A DNA stretch of 64,000 nt from Tubulanus polymorphus. Lineage: Eukaryota; Nemertea; Palaeonemertea; Tubulaniformes; Tubulanidae. The position numbers were made by a program, and so were the translations under genes. Shown here piece by piece: positions 1-10,400 of the stretch. The stretch covers positions 18,262,153 to 18,326,152 of the forward strand of contig NC_134028.1 of NCBI RefSeq assembly GCF_964204645.1. The letters run 5' to 3'. Position 1 is the stretch's first letter. Each line of letters begins with the position of its first letter. The notes below the pieces were generated by a model. The model was not told the origin of the DNA and made no database searches. It saw only the letters and a program-made list of their open reading frames with translations.

Positions 1-48
1 CGACGACCATCTGATTCACCCACAGGGTGGGTTCATTGACCGGTTCAA

Positions 49-633
49 TTACGCCCATTTTAGAGAGGCGTTGCAATTCATCTGAGGACGAAGGGCTACA
101 GGTATTCGCCGTGACGGAGAAACGACTGGTTCCACCGCTTCATCAACCTTCAGATGGACGGGCCCTGGCAGTTTGCCCAGTTTCTCCTCAAACACATCTG
201 AATATTTATGGGTTACCCCGACACAGGCTACTCGTTCCATAAGGCTGTTGTTAACCATTACAAGTTTCATCCCTTCAGCGGCCTTCAGACCCAGTAAGGG
301 TGATAGGTCTTCTTTTATTACGACAAATTCGACGGAGTAGCATTTCCGGTTCTTAGGGTTCTTAACAACAACACGGGATACACCGAGCGGTGTGACGACT
401 TCCTCATCATACATCTTCAATTTGCGTATAGTAGGCTTCAGCTCACTAGCATATAGTATATAGTATACAGCACACTGTATAGCATAACGTAATGGTAGAA
501 TATTTACAGCAGCCCCGGTGTCCACTTGGAAAATGACCGGCTGTGTCCCTACCATCATATGACATCGCACTTCACTCGAGGATTTACAAGTCGAGGAAAC
601 ACTGTTGATCCACTCATCGTGTTGTCCGAACAA
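49..633 (-). pseudogene. Gypsy aspartic protease and start of reverse transcriptase
   Basis: The frame encodes a retropepsin-type protease. The catalytic motif reads VIFQVDTGAAVNILP, with Asp-Thr-Gly intact. After a linker it enters the conserved N-terminal stretch of Ty3/Gypsy reverse transcriptase (pattern PVHLKVDEAVEPVV...PSRRIPVALR). The reading frame then ends with an unrelated tail, while another frame between the window edge and base 60 continues the expected RT sequence, so a frameshift lies near base 60-75. The palm domain with the YxDD motif is outside the window. Confidence 0.8.
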
Positions 634-749
634 GAATTAGTATCAACTACGTTCACTTGTTTCGGCTTCGGACATTTTGCCGCAAAATGATTTTCTCCTT
701 TACAGTTATTGCAAGATTTTCCCCATGCTGGACAGTCTGTCTTCTTCAT
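555..749 (-). pseudogene. Gypsy nucleocapsid zinc knuckle
   Basis: This short frame contains a CCHC knuckle, CNNCKGENHFAAKC, in the spacing C-x2-C-x4-H-x4-C typical of retroelement nucleocapsid domains, which bind the element's RNA. It sits between the gag and protease frames. It is in a different frame from both, so the original polyprotein is broken here by small indels. The Met given as start is only the first in this frame and is not expected to be a real start. Confidence 0.7.
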
Positions 750-807
750 TGCGTGTCGTTGATCACAAAACTTACACGTCCGGATCGAACCAGTTTTCGA
801 TTGTCTC

Positions 808-1512
808 TCACCTGACTGTGGTAGGGCGCTGTGGTGATCGACCGCTGTTATATTGAATTACTTTCGGTTTTGGTCTCAAGTAGGACGATACATGATTTAT
901 CGGCTCATTTCGGAATTCTTTCCCATGTGCCTCAGCAGTTTCAGCAGACTCGACTATATCTATAGCCTTCGACAAAGTAAGATGCCGTTCTTTCAGGAGC
1001 GCTTTCTGAGTATCAGAGTCTTGTATGCCAGGAACGACGCGATCACGGAGTATAGAATCAACGCTGTCAACATGATAGTTACACGTTTCTATCATCGATC
1101 GAATTGCAGACAGGAACACCCCAAACGATTCATCCGGAAGTTGGTCCCTCTTATTAAATAGGAATCTTTCGTACGTTTCGTTAGTTTCACCCACTGCAAA
1201 GTTACGAAATTTCTCTAGAATCTCGGATTCTGTTCGCTGGGCTTCCTGAGTGGCAAAGGTAAACCCATTATATACCTTTAGTAACTCATCTCCAAGGGTG
1301 TGTAGCAATAGTGCTACTTTATATTCGCTATTCTGATCATAAAGTCTGGTGATTATGGAATAATTTCGCCATTTCTGGTGGAAAACCTTCCAGTTTTGCG
1401 CTGCATTGCAAGTCAGATCTGGAGGCTGAGGTGGTTTAATGCCTGGTATGGGACGAGGAATTGGATCACTCTCATCACGATGAGGTATCGTATTACTACC
1501 GTTCTCAGCCAT
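808..1512 (-). CDS. Gypsy gag (capsid) protein, 234 aa frame
   Basis: This open frame begins about 140 bases downstream (minus strand) of the LTR edge. It has the composition of a Ty3/Gypsy Gag: a proline-rich N-terminus followed by an alpha-helical capsid region with a conserved-looking 'W..F...W..Y' start (NWKVFHQKWRNYSI). It ends near the zinc knuckle frame. Gag assembles the particle that packages the element RNA. The Met at 1512 is the first codon of the frame and has suitable distance from the LTR. The family call rests on context and general pattern, as gag diverges quickly. Confidence 0.7.
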   Translation of the reverse strand: MAENGSNTIPHRDESDPIPRPIPGIKPPQPPDLTCNAAQNWKVFHQKWRNYSIITRLYDQNSEYKVALLLHTLGDELLKVYNGFTFATQEAQRTESEILEKFRNFAVGETNETYERFLFNKRDQLPDESFGVFLSAIRSMIETCNYHVDSVDSILRDRVVPGIQDSDTQKALLKERHLTLSKAIDIVESAETAEAHGKEFRNEPINHVSSYLRPKPKVIQYNSGRSPQRPTTVR

Positions 1513-1635
1513 CTTCGGAGAGAGTCAGTTCACACGTCACACAAACAACAGGTGATGACGTGGCGCAGTAGAGGTAGTATAGTATACACAGTACGATGTT
1601 GGTAGCTGATAGTTTTTCACTCACTGGCTATTATC

Positions 1636-1805
1636 GGATCCCACCGCTGCCACCATGTTTCGTGTCATCTGTGATGGAGAACAGACCCATAAAACCGGAA
1701 CTATAACGACTTCTTAGATGCAACGGGACTTTATTAATCAGCCATCTTAGAGTACATACTATAGTCCGGATACGGACTCAGGATAAATCACGGAACATAA
1801 AGTAA
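1636..1805 (-). repeat. Gypsy LTR with primer-binding-like site
   Basis: At 1656 the plus strand starts TGTTTCGTGTCATC, so on the minus strand the LTR ends in CA. Directly next to it is TGGTGGCAGCGGTGGGATCC (minus strand, 1655-1636), which starts with TGG as expected for a tRNA primer-binding site. Inside the LTR the minus strand has an AATAAA signal near 1730. The outer limit near 1805 is a guess because no second LTR is in the window for comparison. Confidence 0.6.
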
Positions 1806-2130
1806 AACGATGGAAATTTGACCTATGGGTCTGAAATTCAATTGACTTTCCTCCCAAATATTACCATAAAGGTCTGTCTGATATTCAAATTATTGACTTT
1901 GAGAGAAATATTCCCACTTCTTTATTATCATATTCTGAGGTTGGCATTAAAATCAAATATGCTATTGAACCAGCCAATAAGGAAAAAATTTGGGTTTTGG
2001 TTCCAGACATCTCAGCTAATGCAAAATCTGATTGATGTTTGAGAAGGAGCTCCATAGCAACTCACTGACCATTGCTACAATTGCCAGCAGAATTATGTAA
2101 ATATACCAGCTGGATGCTTTTTATCGTATA

Positions 2131-2789
2131 CCGTATTTTCCGGTGTATAAGTCGAGTTTTTGAGACCAAAAATCATGTCCAAAAAACGTAGGTCGACTTA
2201 TACACCGGCTACACTTTCGATATCGTTTTAAACTGACGATGTTTAGAGTTCAAGGTCGCCACGATGAAATGGAATATTAATTTATGTTAGGCTACACTCA
2301 TATACCAATTAGAATTTAGGATGTTGATAAAAATAGTTTCCTATAGTTTGGAAATGTTTCAAAATTAACTAATGTTAAAAATCAAAAGAGAAAGAAAACC
2401 GCGTATATTCATTGTACAGTGTTTATATTAGCTGCGATGCTGTGGCAGCGTGCCAATAATCAATACACAGTCAGTCTAATACTAGACTACAGGCGCGCGG
2501 CATTCAACGTATACACTATATACATTCAACACGTGGATACAAACAATGAGCACTAATCCGGTAATTTGATATCACAGAAACAACAGATCCCAATGATCTA
2601 ATAATGCAAACATTGGTAAAGACTCTCAACTACTATGAGAATGACATCGGCACTGTTTTCAATGTGACATATGTAAACACATGAAGAAGCGACTCGACTT
2701 ACACCGACTATAGCCCTAGCACAACTTTTTAAACTGAAAATTTGACCTCGACTTATACACCGGGTCAACTTGTACACCGGAAAATACGG
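2131..2789. mobile_element. TA-target MITE, family 'CCGTATTTTCC', copy 1
   Basis: The ends are inverted repeats: the left starts CCGTATTTTCCGGTGTATAA and the right ends with its complement. Both are flanked by TA (2129-2130 and 2790-2791). A second internal 'cgacttatacaccgg' motif lies some 60-80 bases inside each end. No coding frame is visible. The TA duplication fits a Tc1/mariner or pogo-type non-autonomous element, but the superfamily is inferred. Related elements lie at 9658-10249 and 25985-26334. Confidence 0.7.
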
Positions 2790-2791
2790 TA

Positions 2792-4555
2792 AGCTGTTAA
2801 GTAATTGTCTTCACTGGGAATGGTTTTACTTGGAACAAAACGTTTTTCTGGATAAAATTTGTAATTACTTTCTATTTATTTTTACATTGCATTTACTTTG
2901 TACATCTTGTTATAATTTACAGGAAATAAACATATATGAAACAGTTTCAAATAGATTTGTTATAATAAGGTACACTGTCCCCCAAAATTCGAAGAAAATT
3001 GGACCACAAAGAAGAAAGTTACAAAAAAGTATTTTCTTGATTTTTTATGGGTTTTGTCGTCAGACGAACCCATCTATGGCATCGTCGTGATGTCTGTCTG
3101 TCTGTCTGTGGATGTTTCTATATGACACGATTTTAGCTGTTTGTGTCGACCAATTTTTCTGTAAATTGGCACATATATTTTCTACATGGTGTACACAGTG
3201 CAGCTTGGTTTATATTTGATTCTGATGTTTATAAATGCTCAAATTTGGTTATAAAATAATCAACGTTACTCATTAGTTCAAGCCGCTGTAGCGCGTTGCT
3301 ACAGTGATGCTCAATACACTCGCTGTACCTGTAACACAGAACAAGTATATAATAGTACATAGCTGATCAAGTCTAACGCCTCGCGATATTCAACTTTAAT
3401 GCTGAGAGACTCGGGAGTGCTCCGTACACAATAACACAGTGTAGAACTTGTGGTTTTCGAATAAGGTTGGATCATCCGTTGCAGTTCCAGACAGTCACTA
3501 CTCATTACCGTCAAAACCAGCGTAAATTATTTAGCCTGCTGAGATTTCAGTCGCAATTATATCCGACTTTAATGAGTACGGGAGCTTCAATCACAGTCGC
3601 AAGAAATATTGATAACGAAGTCAAAGTTTTATTACATATTCCACGAAACAAATGCCTTTATGATGAAATCTGTTTATTTCATAGTTTAGAAAAACTTACT
3701 ATTTAAACACCGAAATAATGTCAGCGCACCAGGGCCCACCAGCCTTATTCCGCAGTAAAAACCTCACGCAGTTAATGCGGAGATCTGTAGTCTGAGCAAC
3801 GCTGAAAACTGTTCTTAAGTGATTAGATATGGTATAAAGTGTCATCAGTTGAACTTGTTTCTATGTCCTTACGTTATGTCCTACGTTAGCAATAGTGTTT
3901 GGAGCCCCATTATCTGTACGTAGGCCTATCTTGTTTGCAACACTGACGATTTTGATTCTTTTTTCTAGTGCACGACGCGAAGCAATAGCATTGTCATTGT
4001 ATCAATTTTTAGTAATAAGTAACGTTTCCCACGGAGCAGATTAGTGTATTTGCATGCATCAACAGATCCACATTTGAATTGTCGAATGGTTTTGCGAAGA
4101 TGTGGTGTCACATTTAAAAACGTTTTTAGCTTAGACCTAAATTGCTTTACTATTAAAAATTATCCTACTTAAAAACTATTGAAAGCCACATTCACTTGAT
4201 GGACTTGACAACAGTAACCGGCCGGCCTGGTTTAATATGTACTGCTATCAAACAGATCATCTATTCTTCTATGGTAAGATGTAACATTGATCAAAGAGCA
4301 CAGTGTTTTCTCCTTGTTGACTATGCTTGACATAATTTTACATCATGTGTTTGACACTTGAATCACCATGACTGGTTTGAGCTGGAAATTATGTAAAAAT
4401 ATTTGAAGCCTATAATTTAGATTTTCATTGATTGTTTCTTGATTCATGTATTTTAAAGTACTTGAAAGATTTTAAACCAGGAAATAATAAGCTTAGATTA
4501 ATTCCATAGGCTAGATTAACCTTATAATCTACAAGTACTCAATCTGGTATTGAAC
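2792..4555. other. Unassigned stretch, no gene seen
   Basis: No coding frame with recognisable protein features and no terminal repeats were found. A short TCTG microsatellite lies at about 3089-3111, followed by AT-rich sequence. It may be degraded mobile DNA or intron sequence upstream of the first cadherin exon in the window. Confidence 0.5.
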
Positions 4556-4968
4556 CCCTTACAAAAAATCACACATGTGATTTTTTTAAAAACACGTGTG
4601 ATTCACATGTTTAAAAATGGGACATTATCACACGTTGTGATTTTGTCCCATTTTTACACATGTGAATCACACTTGTGATACAGCCCTGAACACATGTGAT
4701 CTGCAGTCATCCTCATTGTTCCAGCTCCGCACGACTGTATTCAAGAAGAAGTATAAGTACACATTCATAATGGTCAAAATTTGACCACTTCTTTCATTGG
4801 ACATGATGTTTCATCCATACTTCACAATTTTCTAAAAACTCATTGCCTGAAAGGAGATCCCCATAGAGGCAAAACAAAATAAAGTTTCAAAATTACCAAC
4901 GAAATGTAATAACTCACTTGTGTAAGCTTACATATTAATGGGAATTTTATTTTCAAATATTTACAGAT

Positions 4969-5060
4969 TTACTTCGTCAATTTATACTGTTTCAGCATTT
5001 GTCCAATCTTCTTTCTAATTTGGGCCGCCGTAACCCCCAATCTACAATTCAGAACATGAT
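4969..5060 (-). CDS. Possible 3'-terminal exon inside the CACATGTG element
   Basis: On the minus strand an acceptor (CATTCCAG) is followed by 30 codons without interruption and then TAA. The peptide includes GVTAAQIRKKIGQMLKQYK, a plausible amphipathic helix. It lies inside a terminal-repeat element and may be the last exon of that element's own protein or of a captured gene. No upstream exon was identified and no family is recognised, so this is a weak call resting on splice signal, open frame and peptide composition. Confidence 0.3.
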
Positions 5061-5884
5061 CTGGAATGAGACAAAATTATAAAACACTTAAATACTACAC
5101 ACAATTCCAAACAATTCCAATCAATAAATCAATAACCCTAATATCAATCATTTGATAAAAACATTATTAAGTGAAACATGACAAAAATAAACGGCGCTAT
5201 TGTAACACTAGCTTATAACTTTTTTCAATCAACACTTACCATAACAGGACTCAAAACCTCTTTTTCAGTAATTTGTTCCGGCTGAGTGTATACGTTTCAT
5301 TCTCCATGTAGATAAATTACTACTCGAGGAAATGTACTGACTCCATAGATTAATAACGGAAAATTCCATTGTAAATGATTCATTCAAATGTAGAAAGAAT
5401 TGGCAAATACTGTTCAATACCGGCTGATCATTCAGTTTAGGAATTATACAGTAGGCTTATAGTATGCAAACGAGTGTCTTTTTCCTGGACATATCGTGAT
5501 TTAAAAATAGTTCATGGTGTAATCTAGGCCTACTTGTAAGCATGGACATGTTGTACTTTGCATGCATCAATAAATGAAATATTTGTAATGCATCAATCAT
5601 GTCCATGAAATAAAGTTTGGATGAATTTGATTTAATTGATTGATTGGTACACGCCACTGATTTTACCGATTACAGTACATTCAATTAACATCATCGACGA
5701 TAAATATTTGATGAAACACAATAATACTTGCTTTTGAGCTTGGATTCAAACACCAGACTTTTCGAACTAAGATATTAACCATGAAAATTGATTAAAAACA
5801 GCAACGACTATCCTCGAAATAATTGCAAATGGCGCCGTGCGTGCCTGCACGCTCATTCCTGTTCCTTTGCTAGCCGTCGTCAAC

Positions 5885-5896
5885 GGTTCGAATCCC
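5885..5896 (+). other. tRNA-like B-box
   Basis: The string GGTTCGAATCCC matches a polymerase III B-box. The bases before it do not fold into a tRNA and no clear A-box is present, so this looks like a SINE relic or a chance match, not a tRNA gene. Confidence 0.3.
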
Positions 5897-6535
5897 GTAA
5901 ATACCTGCTGATTTTTCGAAGTCGTTTTTGAATATTTATATTTTTTTAAGAACTCAACAGAGAGTGTAAAAACATATCATAACCTTATTTTATTTATTAA
6001 GCCGAATGAAAATACAAACTCGATAGTCCGTGGACATTCGTACTTGGTTTTTGCACAGTAGGGGCGCCAGTGTTAGATAAAATCTAACCATGTGTTGAAA
6101 ATGTTGAAATAATGAGTTCAGTTATGGAAATATTCTTATTCCAACATGGATTCTATGACAAAAATGCAGATGTTCATAATTTGGAACCAACATGGGAATG
6201 GTTCATATCCGAAATATTCACACTGTGTTGCAGATTGGAATAACTGATGTTAATCACATGTGTTATTCTAATGACATGTGTGATCCTAGCGGTTACACAT
6301 GTGATCTGTGTTGTTGAGCCAATCACATGTATGAATCACACATGTATTTCTCAATCACACATGTATTTCAGAATCGCACATGTGATCATGTGTTATTCAC
6401 ACATGTGATATGCTCCACAACACAGATCACACATGTGATAGCTGGAATCACATGTGTTTTCTGTGTCTTTCACACCCTTCACACATGTTATGTGTGTTAT
6501 TCACACACATAACATGTGTGAATTTTTTGTAAGGG

Positions 6536-7274
6536 ACGATTCATCATCATAAAAGCACTGAACAAAGGGAAACATTGTAAATTTATCAGCACTGAACTGT
6601 CCACCTATGTAAGAATGGGGGAATCTTCCTGTGATTACATGTACCGGTATAGAAAAATGGCAGCTTGATTTAGTTCTACATAATTTATAGATGGAGGCTG
6701 CGGATAAGCTGAGTCGGACAGATCAATTCAAAAAGGATTTATTACTTCCATGTAATAGAATAAAATGCGTTGCCAATAATAACAATGTCTACTAGAAATC
6801 TTGTACTGCTGCAATCATAGGCTACAGTTCAGACCGATTAGATAAATAAGGAGTTATGACTTCCATATAACAGTATAATGAATGAAGACTACCTATTATC
6901 GCTACTTTGTAGCTGTATATAAACAGGGCCGTAGCAGCCATAGTGGCCAAAGCGCCCATGACTTCTACACTTTTTTGGCCGATTAAGATAATAACATAAT
7001 TGTACAAGCCATTGAGGGCCCATCGACGTAGGCCCTATTGCTGTTGATGGCACATTTCATTGATTTTCATTGGCGCGGATGGTATAAAAAGTAAAAAGTA
7101 GACGCACTAAGTTCGTATAAGGTACTGTTTAAAAGTAACAAGCTGTTGAATTAGGAGGGGTAATTGAATAGAGCTATAGTCCAGATGTCATGTTTTTCAC
7201 CTTACATATGTTGTATACATTCCTTGGGCTGCAGAGGTTTTGTCTTCTTAACAGATTGTGCTATTCTTTTCTAG
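6536..7274. other. Unassigned stretch before the first cadherin exon
   Basis: No coding frame or repeat ends were recognised. The last bases (a pyrimidine tract, TTCTTTTCTAG) are the acceptor for the exon at 7275. Confidence 0.5.
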
Positions 7275-7403
7275 GGCCGTATTAACATCGCTGATGGAGC
7301 TGTTTTAGATTTTGAGCAGATGAAAATGTACAATCTCCGAGTAACTGCCACTGATAATCCGAATAATGCTGGTACAAACAACAGACGACAAACATCAGTG
7401 CCG
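7275..7403 (+). CDS. Cadherin exon a: end of an EC repeat
   Basis: AG acceptor at 7273-7274 and GTAATT donor at 7404. The 43 codons read as the second half of a cadherin repeat: a G-x-I-x-x-A-x-G-x-VLDFE turn followed by the strand YNLRVTATDNP. Both ends are phase 0. The upstream exon with the first half of the repeat was not found in the window. Confidence 0.8.
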
Positions 7404-10400
7404 GTAATTTCAAATCCTCAATATCTGAAGGAATTTTTATGAAATGCCGGTCTATGAAGCCATCATAAATCCATTTATTGTGCATGTATGACATGTTGTC
7501 GGATCACGTAGGAAGAATCCATTTGCCTTTGGAGAATCCACCTTACAACATTGGTTATTGGTGGCCATGATTATTCTTTAAAATACCTATTTAGGCAACT
7601 ATCTTATGTACAAATCGTTGGTGAGATTTTTTAGTTATGTAGGGGAACCCAATTGATTAAGGAGATTAAGAACTGGCCACCAGTCAACCATCGTGTAGGG
7701 TGGCCACCCTACACCCTACACGATTGTTGACTGGTGGCCAGTTCTTCAAGGTTACTATGCATTTTGTGTGATTGTTTTGATAAGTTACTGACAATAAAAA
7801 TGGACTGTAGGTTTTGCTGATTAGATGTTATTGTTATCTCCTGTATATGTTCAAAGGCAAGGTCTCAGAAAGTTTTTTCCTGACTAAAGAGCAAAAACGG
7901 TTTCGAAATAACTGAGTGAAATTTGAGGAACTGAGGGTAACTGATAGGATTTCGGGTTCTTTTGGTCAAAGGTCAAGGTCACAGAAAGCCATTTTGTATT
8001 ATTTGGATCATATACCAAGGGTTTATTTTACACACGGACAGTTCATGCGATGTACCATAGAAGCGATAATAAAATACTAATTTTCTAATAAATGAAAAAA
8101 GTTTATTAACACAAATGTTTTCGGGATTACATCCCCTCATCAGGTGAAATACAAGTGAATCAAATGATTTTTATTGTTATCGCTTCCATGGTAATTATAG
8201 AATGATTTCCCTACCTTCCAATCCAAAAAAAAAATTAGCGGATTGTAACCATACATATATTTAGTTTTGGCCTTATAACAAAGACAGATTGTGATGCCTG
8301 GAACTTTAACAATTCATAATAACATTGACTCAGATATGAGATCATTTTATAATGAAGATTTGGTCTTCGTGTAAAGTAGTTTGCATTTCTTTCAGGTAAA
8401 TATTAGAGTGATTGATTTCAATGACGTCACTCCTCATTTTGAGGAATCTGAATATACAATGCGTACATTAGAGACGGTAAAAGCTCAGACTTCAATTGGA
8501 CGTGTTTTGGCGTTAGACGAAGATGGTGGATTGAACGGACAGATCATGTACTACATTTTAAATAGAGATGACAAGAGTAAGTTGATGTGTTCTGTCACTG
8601 TTAGTCAGGTCAATATAACTCAAAATTGGGCTTAACGGGGAATAAATTGCAATAAAAGGTTTTTTAGGATCAACTGTGTCGATCCTTATAGAATGGTCCT
8701 GAGAGTAACTCTCCGTTAGCTCTTGGTTGCACAAATTGTAAGCAATGGATATGCACAACTGTTATATAATGCGCAAAACTTCACAGAATTTTTCCCCATT
8801 CTACTAATCAATGCTTGTCCTTGTTTCCTGACATCACAGGGAAAGCCCTTCAGAAGGGTATCACTTAGAAATCCCTCTGGAAGGGCCTTCCCAGCAGTGA
8901 CATCATTATCACGAACTGTTCTACCATGTACTTGTGACTCAAAGGGAAAACCTGTTACTATGTTTTATCATCATAGTTGAACATGCTTACTACACAGACT
9001 ACTATAATTTCATCTTTATCGGCTGTTTATACGTTATTGCAAATCCAAGAACAAATCGATTTTAGTGCTCAAAACTGTCACTAGCCATAGCTAGCTAAGT
9101 CGTGTGAGAAAAGAATGACCTTGAAGCCTTGACTTCCGTATTACAACTGCTTATATATTTTATTCTACACTAAAAAGATACATTATTTAACTGCGCATGC
9201 GCTGGGGGATAGAGACGTGGATGACACCGGGTTATCTAGAGTTTGCGTTAAAGGATTGAATAACCGCAATGCCTGACTGAAAGTGAACTGATAAGGAGAG
9301 TTGAGAGATAAGGATAAGGAGATCCTACATTTCCTACATCTTGCCCTACATTTCCCATTGCCTGTTTTCACATGGGCGGCTCTTATGAAACCATCCAGCC
9401 CCAGTAGTAATGATGTTATAATGCCAAGTTTCCATTTTTGACGGGGTAGATCCCTGTCATATATGACCACGATATCGCTGATTTTGTTTTTGTGTTTGCC
9501 GTAGAATTTCGTTTTTTTATTTCTTGGCTATGCCATTCTCTTAGAGCGGGTAAGTACTCATTTCCGAACCTTCGTTGAAAGTGACAGAGTAATTGTGATC
9601 TACGGTGTGCCATTTTCTGTAGTTGTTCGTTAGTTTGACCAAATTCTGGATCAAATACCGTAAAAACCGGCATATAAATCTATGCGGCATATAGGTCGAG
9701 GTCGATTTTTAGACCTACATTTCATGATTTTAACATATATCCGGCTTATAAGTCGAGTCCCTTCTCTTAGAAGAATAATTACTTGTATCATTATGTTGAA
9801 TAGTTTGTTTTGATAACGATGTGCACCTTCACGCACGCCGCTGCGCGTCAGCCTGATTGCTGCTGTGTGTTAATCAATAGACTGTTACACACGCACTCAG
9901 GTATGATACACTACCATACAGTGATATAGTAGTGTGAGTCACACGCTATATATATCCTAATGTATTAAGCGCTGCTATGAGCGCGCATATATGAATACAT
10001 CGTTTTAAATGAAGCTGTGTCAAAATGAAAGAAGTTTTTTTCATTAAATTACTTTATTTTTCATGAATAATTATTCAAACTGTTATAGCTGTGAGAAGAT
10101 GAACACTGTCTTTTTTGTCTGGTAGAATCAATATTTCTTGTGACCTGAAAATACTTAGTAGAAATCTGTACTCGGCGTATGAGTCGAGGTCAATAATTTA
10201 GTGGTAAAATCAAGGATTAAAAACTCGACTTATACGCCGGTTTTTACGGTATATCTTTTTGGTCTAATTCTTCATTAGGTATTAATGAAATTTCACGACC
10301 AAACAATAGCTGGTTTGGTGTAAGGGGCTGGAGGTTGTTTACCTATTTTTCTTATAGCTATCTTGATGATTCCAACACACCTTTTTATGGTCTCTGAGAT

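Larger units (their letters stand above)
1..1805 (-). mobile_element. Ty3/Gypsy LTR retrotransposon, 5' part
   Basis: Reading the minus strand from about 1805 downwards there is an LTR, a primer-binding-like site, a gag region, a CCHC zinc knuckle, a DTG protease and the start of reverse transcriptase. The window begins inside the reverse transcriptase region, so most of pol and the other LTR lie to the left. The coding region is split into several frames, which suggests an inactive copy, although gag itself is open. The order gag, knuckle, protease, RT is standard for Ty3/Gypsy. Confidence 0.85.
4556..6535. mobile_element. Terminal-inverted-repeat element rich in CACATGTG
   Basis: The left end reads CCCTTACAAAAAATCACACA and the right end is its near complement (..TGTGTGAATTTTTTGTAAGGG). 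The first 150 bases and the last 300 bases are packed with the palindrome CACATGTG or near variants in alternating orientation, a subterminal-repeat pattern common where a transposase binds many sites. No target duplication could be recognised. The interior holds a possible minus-strand coding exon (4969-5060) and a tRNA-like B-box (5885-5896). The superfamily is not known to me. Confidence 0.65.

Noticed and set aside
8723-8980. Plus-strand open frame after cadherin exon b
   Set aside because: It lies in the intron after a good donor, and no protein pattern is seen.
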